Below, in pieces: positions 1 to 6,440 of a DNA stretch of 10,000 nucleotides. The notes beneath the pieces are model-generated. The model worked only from the letters and a program-made list of their open reading frames with translations, was not told where the DNA came from and made no database searches. Numbering within the stretch: the first letter of the stretch is position 1; every line of letters begins with the position of its first letter. Location: the NCBI GenBank assembly GCA_020216845.1, contig JAIWNK010000001.1:1-10000 (forward strand). The letters run 5' to 3'. Made by a program: the position numbers and the translations under genes. The DNA comes from Anaerolinea sp. (GTDB taxonomy: Bacteria; Chloroflexota; Anaerolineae; Anaerolineales; Anaerolineaceae).

Positions 1-951
1 TTTGATGAATATGTGGAAGGGCAAACTTATCAGGGGTATACGGCGATCGCGATTCGTAACTATGGCGTGAATTATGATGCAGCAATGTTGGCGGAACCGG
101 TGACCAATGACATGGCACGGTTGGTTGGCTTGCCAGCAACCAAAACGAGCTATGCAGGTTTCCGTCTTAACGATGAGGCCGAGAAACTGTATGTTATTTC
201 AGAGGTGGTCAACAAAGGCTATGTGGCAGAATATTTCGATAATCCGAATGGTGTGCTCTATAAGGCCGAGCTTGGCTCAAGTTTGAGCTATCAGGGAGAA
301 GATCCAAGTTCGTATGCGCGCAGTTTTACGCAGCAGACGCGCGTCAATGATGCGGATATGGCACCGCTGATTGCTTTTAGTCGTTTTTTGAGTGAAGCGG
401 ATGATGGGACGTTTGAACAAGAGTTGGCAACATATTTGGATGTGGATGCATTTGCCACTTATTTGGCGTTGAGCAATTTGCTGGTCAATATTGATTCAAT
501 TGCCGGGATGAACAATAATTATTATTTGTACTATGATGATCAGGCGCAACGGTTTACGTTGCTGATGTGGGATACTAATGAAAGCCTGGGGGGATTGGGC
601 GTTCGTATGGGGGATGGCAATGTGGCTAGTTATGATTTGTATTACGCTGGTGGTCAGGCTATGCGGATGCCGGGCGGCGGGGAGCAAAATATTTTGGTGA
701 AACGCTTTTTGAATAGCGATATTTTCCGAGCTTTGTATGAGGAAAAGCTGAAAAAGGTGTATGAGAAGGTGTTTGTCTCTGGAGCGATTGATGCAGATAT
801 TGAACAGTATGCATCGCTGATTCAGGCTGCAAATGTGGACGAGCGATATGAATCAACGACAGCGTATAACCTCGCAGTGCAGACGGTGCGCGATTTTGTG
901 GCACAGCGCAGGGCGTACTTGCAGAGTACGGAATTGTTAGGTCAGCCCTAG
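1..951 (+). CDS. CotH kinase family protein, 3' part (5' end outside window)
   Basis: The frame is open from base 1 to a TAG at 949-951, giving about 316 codons. A GTG lies at 13-15, but the coding sense continues upstream of it, so the gene is cut by the window edge and that GTG is not taken as the start. The protein carries the C-terminal half of a CotH-type domain: a YVISEVV segment, then FDNPNGVLYK, then NIDS (Asp codon at 493-495), NNNYYLYYD, and WDTNES (Asp codon at 571-573). The WD aspartate and the upstream NID aspartate match in position the metal-binding and catalytic acidic residues known for CotH, an atypical protein kinase first studied on Bacillus spore coats. In non-sporulating bacteria CotH domains often sit in secreted or surface proteins, sometimes with carbohydrate-active modules. 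No membrane segment or anchor is visible in the last 120 residues. The substrate is unknown. The family call is strong, the function weak. Confidence 0.85.
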   Translation, partial: FDEYVEGQTYQGYTAIAIRNYGVNYDAAMLAEPVTNDMARLVGLPATKTSYAGFRLNDEAEKLYVISEVVNKGYVAEYFDNPNGVLYKAELGSSLSYQGEDPSSYARSFTQQTRVNDADMAPLIAFSRFLSEADDGTFEQELATYLDVDAFATYLALSNLLVNIDSIAGMNNNYYLYYDDQAQRFTLLMWDTNESLGGLGVRMGDGNVASYDLYYAGGQAMRMPGGGEQNILVKRFLNSDIFRALYEEKLKKVYEKVFVSGAIDADIEQYASLIQAANVDERYESTTAYNLAVQTVRDFVAQRRAYLQSTELLGQP

Positions 952-952
952 A

Positions 953-3067
953 CTAGTGAATGAGAGCAGGCAGAAAGAGGTGATTGAGCAGCGCCGCCTG
1001 ATTTGGGGGGATGATGAGTAGTGTGATGGAATTGGCTGGATAAGTCATGGTGAAGCCTTGGGCAGAAATTGGCACGTCAGGTTGGTGTTGGATGTGGTGC
1101 AGGTCGGCGCTGCTGTATCGGTAAACATTGGCATAGGAGGCTGGGGTAAAACCTTGCAGAGTCAGTGTGCTGGTGAGCGCTAAATTGGTTTTGTTGATGA
1201 GGATCAGTGTTAGTGCATTGTCGCTGCTGCGTTGTGCGGCATAGATGGCAAGTTGATCTTGGTTGGTGCTGCTTGCCTGGATGCTTGTTTCACCAAAATG
1301 GTCGCCAAGGCCATTGTAGTTAAGGTACATGCGAAAGGCATATGCACCGGGTTGGTCGCTGTTGGGTGGGCCCCATAGGGTTGCCAGGTCGAGGCCTTCG
1401 CGTCCAAAGATGCCGAGAACATCGGCTTGGGCGAGGGCACCGTTGATGTGATCAAGGGCGCCCCAATTATATTCGCTGATAGCCAGTTTGGTACCTGGGT
1501 AATTGTTGTTGACCCATTCTTTCATGCGCGGAATAAGGCGAACATAGGGGCCTTCAGCAGCACTTCCAATCCAGCTCTCGTCGGCATATGTTTCGTCCCA
1601 TAAGGAACGCGTGGAACGTAGGCGTAAGGCTTGAGTGGCTGAATTACCGGCGGGAGAGAGCGCAACACCGTTAGCTTGTGGATAATAGTGCAAGTCGAGG
1701 TAGTCAAGCAGGCGAATGCCATTTTGATCTTGATAGGCTTTGAGTTGTTGCAGATACCATGCAGTGAAAGGAATGCCTCCGTGCGCGTTGCGATCGGGTG
1801 GGTTGAGCCACCAATTGCCGCCGGATGCCCAATCTGCCGCTGACCAGAAGTAAGCTGTCCAGCCCCATGTGACCGGCCCCAGGGTTTTCGCGGAGGGGTC
1901 AGCTTGTTTGATGGCGGCAGCGTAGGCAATGGTGCGATCGCGCAGCTCATCGTAGGACGTTGGAGTGGGGTGCACGTCGCGATGGGTGTCATACCAGAGC
2001 ATTGGCTCATTATCGAGATTGTAAAAGGTGATGGGGCCGTGCGTTGTGGTGAGATGTTGTACCTCGTTTGCCACATCGGCAGGGCTGATAGCAATGCTGG
2101 TGTCAAGCGGGTCATTACCGGTGATGGGAGTCCCGTTGGTGCGAATGCCATTTCCGCAGTCTGGTCGCCATTGCCAGTCGTTGTCTTGTTGGGCGCCATA
2201 TTTGCTAATGCTAAAGCCACATGCGTTGGGGAGGTTGTTGGGCATCCAGCCAATTAGGGGCAGGGTAATAATGCTTTGAGTATTTGTCGCCAGGTTTTGC
2301 TCGATAAATTGATCAAGACGGGTGTGAGCTGCGTTTTCCTGGTAGTTCTCAAAATACCAATCCATCGCCTGATTAGAGATATCAAGCTGCCAGTTGTAGC
2401 GGGTGGTTGAATTGCCGCCCCAGCGGGCAACGGGTAGGTGCAGTTCCACGGCCAGGTCTGCGTCGGGGAAATTCATGCCATAGATGTTGGCTGAGATGGG
2501 ATGGCGGTTGGCTGCAACATTGACGGATAGAGCGGGGCCTTGGGTGGGGGTAGGACTGACGGGGTTGCCTGTCAGGGTAATATCATCTATGTAGAAGGTG
2601 GCTTGTGCGTGATCGGTGCCATTCTGCCAGACAAGGCTGTCAATCTGTGCGGGATTGCCAAGGGTAGATAATGGAATTGTGATTTCTTGCCAATTGGTGG
2701 TTAAGGTGATTGAGTAGGTTTCTCCGCCGTCGTTGAGACCAAAGTTGATTTGTTGTCCGCCCTGTGTTCCGCCGTGAATCCAAAAATGGATTGCAACATA
2801 GTCGCTGCCAGTCAGTGCTTGCGGATAGGCCAGGTAAAAGCCGCCCCAGCCATCTGTATGGGTGATGGCAATGGATGCATTGCCGCTATGGACTGGAACA
2901 GTGTTTGAAAATTGCACAGTTGTTCCCCAGGACCAGTTCTCCCATCCAGAGGCAAGAGAGTCCTGGTAAATGATTAAATCTGATGCTTTGGATGAAGGGA
3001 AGATGCTGGTGAGGAAAGCAAAAACAGAAATAGGGATGAGTGCAAGCACAAGGAGGAGGTGTTTCAT
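953..3067 (-). CDS. Secreted glycoside hydrolase family 44 protein with N-terminal binding-type module
   Basis: This 704-aa protein is probably an exported endo-glucanase or xyloglucanase. Known GH44 enzymes cut beta-1,4-glucans such as xyloglucan and soluble cellulose. Residues 1-29 form a signal peptide: MKH, a hydrophobic stretch of about 20 residues, then a likely cut after SKA. Residues 30-165 look like a beta-sandwich carbohydrate-binding-type module (GWENWSWG, TDGWGGFYLAY, YIDDITLTG). A Pro/Thr linker (SPTPTQGP) leads into the GH44 domain from about residue 180. GH44 hallmarks are VARWGGNSTTRYNW near 213, YNLDNEP with the likely acid/base Glu354, LGPVTWGW near 396, DLHYYPQ near 458, and AISEYNWG with the likely nucleophile Glu532. 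A beta-sandwich region of about 100 residues follows, ending in the tail NHLFLPALIH. The ATG at 3067 is supported by the signal peptide and by AAGGG six bases upstream. The TAG lies one base from the stop of the converging CotH gene. Exact substrate cannot be told from sequence. Confidence 0.9.
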   Translation of the reverse strand: MKHLLLVLALIPISVFAFLTSIFPSSKASDLIIYQDSLASGWENWSWGTTVQFSNTVPVHSGNASIAITHTDGWGGFYLAYPQALTGSDYVAIHFWIHGGTQGGQQINFGLNDGGETYSITLTTNWQEITIPLSTLGNPAQIDSLVWQNGTDHAQATFYIDDITLTGNPVSPTPTQGPALSVNVAANRHPISANIYGMNFPDADLAVELHLPVARWGGNSTTRYNWQLDISNQAMDWYFENYQENAAHTRLDQFIEQNLATNTQSIITLPLIGWMPNNLPNACGFSISKYGAQQDNDWQWRPDCGNGIRTNGTPITGNDPLDTSIAISPADVANEVQHLTTTHGPITFYNLDNEPMLWYDTHRDVHPTPTSYDELRDRTIAYAAAIKQADPSAKTLGPVTWGWTAYFWSAADWASGGNWWLNPPDRNAHGGIPFTAWYLQQLKAYQDQNGIRLLDYLDLHYYPQANGVALSPAGNSATQALRLRSTRSLWDETYADESWIGSAAEGPYVRLIPRMKEWVNNNYPGTKLAISEYNWGALDHINGALAQADVLGIFGREGLDLATLWGPPNSDQPGAYAFRMYLNYNGLGDHFGETSIQASSTNQDQLAIYAAQRSSDNALTLILINKTNLALTSTLTLQGFTPASYANVYRYSSADLHHIQHQPDVPISAQGFTMTYPANSITLLIIPPNQAALLNHLFLPALIH

Positions 3068-3120
3068 GGAGGGCCCTTTTTAAGAAAGTGGATTGAAAAC
3101 ACAAGAGAAAAACTGAAATG

Positions 3121-3126
3121 ATTATA
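3121..3126 (-). promoter_or_regulatory. Candidate -10 box for the GH44 gene
   Basis: The + strand reads attata, which is a perfect TATAAT on the - strand, about 54 bases upstream of the GH44 start codon. That would give a leader of roughly 45 bases. At 17-18 bp spacing the -35 position reads only TGGTAA or GGTAAT, a poor match, so the promoter may be weak or need an activator. The call rests on the -10 hexamer and on its place between divergent genes. Confidence 0.45.
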
Positions 3127-3150
3127 GCGAAAAAGCACAGTGGATTACCA

Positions 3151-3177
3151 TTGCAATTTGGTGAAAAACGGTATAAT
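3151..3177 (+). promoter_or_regulatory. Candidate sigma-70-type promoter of the four-gene redox operon
   Basis: A perfect TATAAT lies at 3172-3177. TTGCAA at 3151-3156 is the nearest -35-like hexamer, with a short 15-bp spacer. Transcription would start near 3183-3185, leaving a leader of about 25 bases that contains the Shine-Dalgarno AAAAGGAG (3194-3201), seven bases before the ATG at 3209. The -10 is convincing and the -35 is marginal. This promoter also rules out the longer reading frame starting at 3140, because that start would lie upstream of the transcript. Confidence 0.6.
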
Positions 3178-3208
3178 TCAGTCATTCGTTGGCAAAAGGA
3201 GTGCTTTA

Positions 3209-4288
3209 ATGCGTGAAACTTTCGATCCTGCTTATCGGCGCTTGGCGGCTTGTTTGGATGCATTGCCGAACGGATTTCCGCCAGCAGAGGATGCGGCGGA
3301 TTTGCGCCTTTTGGCCAAGCTTTTTTCGGTTGAAGAAGCGGAGTTGGCTGCTAATTTACACGCGGAGATGGAAACAGCGGCGCAGATTGCTCAACGATTG
3401 GGGCGTGAAATGCGCAGTGTTGCAGAATTGCTCAAGCAGATGGCGCGTAAGGGGTTGATTTTATTTGGCAAGACGGCAGATGGTCGGCCTGGTTTTGGGT
3501 TGATGCCATTTGTGGTTGGAATTTATGAGGCGCAAGCTGGACGGTTGGACGAAGAGTTTGCTCAGTTGTTTGAGGTGTATTATCAGCAGACGTTTGTTCA
3601 ATCACTTCGAATTCAGCCGCAGGTGCATCGCGTGATTCCGGTGCGGCAAAGTATTCGAAACGATATGGAGGTGCGTCCATTTGAAAGCGCAACCGAAATT
3701 TTGCGCGCGGCCGCAGCCTGGGGGGTAGTGGATTGTATCTGTCGTACACAGAGAGCGTTGATTGGGCAAGGCTGTTCGCATCCGGTGGATGTTTGTATGG
3801 TGTTGAGCAGTAAGCCGGGGGCTTTTGATGGGAATGCAACCATTCGGGCGTTGAATTATGATGAGGCTTTGCAGACCTTGCGCCGGGCCGCAGATGCGGG
3901 GTTGGTGCACTGCGTTAGCAACCAACAGGAGGACTTGTGGTATTTGTGCAATTGTTGCACTTGTTCATGCAGCCTGCTGCGCGGTATGGCTGAATTGGGG
4001 ATTGCGAACGTGGTTGCGCATTCGGCGTTTGTGTGCGAGGCGGATGTCAGTCTGTGTGCTGGTTGTGGGGCATGTTTGGAGCGTTGCTCGTTTGGCGCGT
4101 TGGCATTGGAGGGGGATTGTGTAGAAGTTCGGACGATTCGCTGTGTTGGTTGTGGCTTGTGTGTGACGGTTTGCCCGCAGGATGCCTTGCATTTGGTGCG
4201 TCGGGCTGATGAGACCGACCCGCCTAAGGACGGAGCAGCATGGGGATCGGCACGTGCTGCTGCTCGCCAAAGTGAAAAGTTTGATTGA
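3209..4288 (+). CDS. Winged-helix / Cys-rich / 2x[4Fe-4S] ferredoxin-like protein
   Basis: This 359-aa cytoplasmic protein is probably an electron carrier or redox-responsive factor. Residues about 30-95 look like a winged helix (AAQIAQRLGREMRSVAELLKQM, then KGLILFGK). The middle holds two unusual cysteine clusters: CICR at 176-179 with Cys189 and Cys196 (GCSHPVDVC), and CNCCTCSC at 247-254. The C-terminus is a classic bacterial 2[4Fe-4S] ferredoxin, with Cys283, 286, 289, 293 and Cys312, 315, 318, 322, the second one followed by Pro. Similar proteins are usually annotated only as 4Fe-4S-binding. The ATG at 3209 is preferred over an in-frame ATG at 3140 because AAAAGGAG sits seven bases upstream and the upstream start precedes the -10 box. 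It is the first gene of the operon, and its TGA (4286-4288) overlaps the TTG start of the next gene. It may reduce the radical SAM partner. The function is inferred. Confidence 0.85.
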   Translation: MRETFDPAYRRLAACLDALPNGFPPAEDAADLRLLAKLFSVEEAELAANLHAEMETAAQIAQRLGREMRSVAELLKQMARKGLILFGKTADGRPGFGLMPFVVGIYEAQAGRLDEEFAQLFEVYYQQTFVQSLRIQPQVHRVIPVRQSIRNDMEVRPFESATEILRAAAAWGVVDCICRTQRALIGQGCSHPVDVCMVLSSKPGAFDGNATIRALNYDEALQTLRRAADAGLVHCVSNQQEDLWYLCNCCTCSCSLLRGMAELGIANVVAHSAFVCEADVSLCAGCGACLERCSFGALALEGDCVEVRTIRCVGCGLCVTVCPQDALHLVRRADETDPPKDGAAWGSARAAARQSEKFD

Positions 4289-5370
4289 AGAAACAAGCTG
4301 TGTTAGGGTTACCAAAGAATTATTTTGGCAATTTGTTGCGTTTGCTGGGTGGCAACCCGACATTGCGCCCATTGGTGGCAACTTTTTATTTGACGGCACA
4401 GTGCAATTTGAATTGTGTTTATTGTGAGGATTTTGGCGTGCGTCGGAATCCGCGCAACGATCGGCCTTTGACACTGGATGAGGCCAAGCACGTGTTACGT
4501 ACGATTCGAACTGGAATGGATAGCCTGATTTTGACGGGTGGAGAGCCATTGTTGGTGCCTTATCTGGAAGAATTGGTGTCTTATGCCCGGCAGGAATTAC
4601 GATTTCGACAGCTGACATTGTTGACCAATGGGGCGCTGCTGGCCGGGCGCGAACGCTTGTTGGCAATGCTGGATCGTGTGGTGATTAGTCTGGACTCTGT
4701 AGACGCGTCTTATTGGTCTGGGGTCATTGGTGTGCCGGTGCAGGTAGCAGAGACAATTTTGCAGAATTTGCATTGGGCGGCTGAGCAACAGCGGAAATTG
4801 GGGTTCGTGCTGGTGATCAATTGCGTTCTGACGCCGCAAACCTTGCCTGGGGCTGGGCAGGTGTTGGATTTTTGTCGAGAACATGATATTCTGGCGGCTT
4901 TTTCACCGCAAGCGGTACATCATTGGCCCTTGTATGATGTGTTGATTTCCAAGGCGTATGTGGATTTTTTAGATCAGCTGATCCACGAGAAAAAAGTGGG
5001 CGGGCCTGTGTTGGGTAGTTGGGCTTATTTGTATGCTTTGCGCCGGTTTGAGACGTTTGCTTGTTACCCTACGTTAAACCCACGTATTTGGGCAGATGGC
5101 AGTTTGACTTTTCCCTGCCGGCCAATTGAGCGCGATGGGGGCGAGCACGGTGGGCGGCCTTGTCGCTTGCAGGATGTGACAACTTGGGAGGAGGCACTGG
5201 TATTGGCTTTACAACGGTATGGGCAACCGCCACAGACCTGCACAAGTTGTTTTCAGCAGTGTTACCTTGAGCCTTCGCTGATGCAGGCGCGTCCGCTGGC
5301 GCTTGGACGTGAGTTGTTAACCTCACCTGTTAGTCGGCGAGGTCAATTGATCACATTTGCGCCAGGGTGA
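4285..5370 (+). CDS. Radical SAM enzyme with SPASM-like C-terminal cysteine set
   Basis: This 361-aa protein contains the radical SAM signature CNLNCVYC (Cys40, Cys44, Cys47), which binds the [4Fe-4S] cluster that cleaves S-adenosylmethionine. The SAM-contact motif LTGGEP (83-88) and LLTNG (112-116) are also present. The C-terminal 100 residues carry Cys260, Cys278, Cys293 and CTSCFQQC (Cys319, 322, 326), with the spacing C-x17-C around IWADGSLTFPC. This resembles a SPASM or twitch domain holding an auxiliary Fe-S cluster. No cobalamin-binding domain is present. The TTG at 4285 is the most upstream start possible, because an in-frame TGA lies at 4282-4284. It overlaps the stop of the preceding gene, so translation is probably coupled. 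A GTG at 4300 is the alternative start. SPASM enzymes often modify peptides, but no precursor peptide is visible nearby, so a small-molecule or lipid substrate is also possible. Confidence 0.87.
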   Translation: MKKQAVLGLPKNYFGNLLRLLGGNPTLRPLVATFYLTAQCNLNCVYCEDFGVRRNPRNDRPLTLDEAKHVLRTIRTGMDSLILTGGEPLLVPYLEELVSYARQELRFRQLTLLTNGALLAGRERLLAMLDRVVISLDSVDASYWSGVIGVPVQVAETILQNLHWAAEQQRKLGFVLVINCVLTPQTLPGAGQVLDFCREHDILAAFSPQAVHHWPLYDVLISKAYVDFLDQLIHEKKVGGPVLGSWAYLYALRRFETFACYPTLNPRIWADGSLTFPCRPIERDGGEHGGRPCRLQDVTTWEEALVLALQRYGQPPQTCTSCFQQCYLEPSLMQARPLALGRELLTSPVSRRGQLITFAPG

Positions 5371-6440
5371 GAGCAGTGATTACGGTGTTTGGTGCAACAG
5401 GCTATACGGGGCGTTTGGTGTCGCGAGCACTTGATGTAGCAGGGGTGCCTTATCGCTTGGCTGGGCGTTCGGCAAAGAGGCTGGCAGAATTATCGGATAC
5501 ATTGGTTGCCAAACCGGAGTATGTTGTTGTGGATGCGCGGCAAGTAACGGATTTGCCACTGTTGGCTAAAAACACCAGGGTGCTGATCAATTGTGTTGGG
5601 CCTTTTACAGATTTAGGGGAAAAGGTTGTCCGTTTGGCTGCGTTGAGCGGTGTGGCTTATTTGGATACGACAAACGAATTGGCGTTTGTTCTGCGCCTGC
5701 GGCCGTATGATGAGCTGGCAAAACGCAGCGGAGCAATTTTGGTGCCGTCTTGTGGTTTTGAGGTTGCGTTGGCAGATGGCGCAGCACGGCTATTGGCTGA
5801 ACAAATGTTGGAGGATGCCTATCGTCGAGTGGATGTGGTGTATCGCCTTTCTGGAAAAGGTGCGAGTGATGGGACAAGACGTTCAGCGATCCGTTCGTTG
5901 GCTACCTCGTGGTTTGTGTATCGCAATGGTCGGCTGCGGGGGGCGTTGCCGGGTGGACAAACGCGACGGTTTAATTTATTGAACGGCAGACACGAGGCGT
6001 TGGCTTTTCCGAGTTGTGAGACGGCTACGCTGCCGCTGCATATGAAGGCGGAGATAATTCAAAGCTGGATGGTGGGGACAAAAGGGATGAGTTTATGGGC
6101 ACCGTTTGCTGTGCCTTTGTTTGCTGTGTTGATGCGTACTGTATTGCAATGGCTGTTGCTGAGTGCGCTCAATCTTTACCCGGTAGCTAAAGCTGGTATT
6201 CGTGATCGGGATGGGTTCGAGGTTGCAGTCTATTTGGAAGGGCAAAGTGGGGGCAAGAGCGAATTGCATATTTTGGGGCAGGGCGTGTATGAGCAGACAG
6301 CTGCTGTTTTGACTCTGGCGGCACGGCGTATTTTAGCGGGCGAGGTGAAGGAGTATGGGGTGTTGCCGCCATCTGCAATTCTTGGCCGTTCTTGGTTGTC
6401 TGAATTGAATCTGCAAGTTGTTGGAGATTGGAATGGTTGA
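5367..6440 (+). CDS. Saccharopine-dehydrogenase-like NAD(P)-binding oxidoreductase (trans-acting enoyl reductase type)
   Basis: This 357-aa protein opens with a Rossmann motif, VFGATGYTG (7-15), followed by LAGRS (31-35), NCVGPF (75-80) and LDTTNE (99-104). This is the pattern of the Sccpdh NADP-binding family that includes mycobacterial trans-acting enoyl reductases and lysine-pathway saccharopine dehydrogenases. SGKGASDGT (162-170) is also typical of the enoyl-reductase-like branch. Residues about 242-270 form a hydrophobic stretch that could associate with the membrane. The length fits the shorter enoyl-reductase-like members, and nothing points to lysine metabolism. The GTG at 5367 overlaps the preceding TGA by four bases (GTGA). 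A second GTG at 5376, with AGGGTGA just upstream, is an equally good start and would remove only three residues. A role in reducing a double bond or a carbonyl on a hydrophobic intermediate is inferred from the family and from the FAD enzyme next to it. Confidence 0.82.
   Translation: MRAVITVFGATGYTGRLVSRALDVAGVPYRLAGRSAKRLAELSDTLVAKPEYVVVDARQVTDLPLLAKNTRVLINCVGPFTDLGEKVVRLAALSGVAYLDTTNELAFVLRLRPYDELAKRSGAILVPSCGFEVALADGAARLLAEQMLEDAYRRVDVVYRLSGKGASDGTRRSAIRSLATSWFVYRNGRLRGALPGGQTRRFNLLNGRHEALAFPSCETATLPLHMKAEIIQSWMVGTKGMSLWAPFAVPLFAVLMRTVLQWLLLSALNLYPVAKAGIRDRDGFEVAVYLEGQSGGKSELHILGQGVYEQTAAVLTLAARRILAGEVKEYGVLPPSAILGRSWLSELNLQVVGDWNG

Noticed and set aside
1522..2253. Long open frame (243 codons) on the same strand as the GH44 gene but in another frame
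   Set aside because: It lies wholly inside the GH44 gene, whose domain motifs are unambiguous. The alternative product is low-complexity Pro/Thr/Ala with no recognisable motif.
3140..3208. Extended N-terminus for the ferredoxin-like protein from an ATG at 3140
   Set aside because: It would start upstream of the TATAAT at 3172-3177 and lacks a ribosome site, while the ATG at 3209 has AAAAGGAG at good spacing.
3965..4666. Antisense open frame of 233 codons across the ferredoxin/radical SAM junction
   Set aside because: Its composition (Thr/Pro/Gln-rich, many scattered Cys) is what the reverse complement of the real genes gives, and there is no Shine-Dalgarno or motif.
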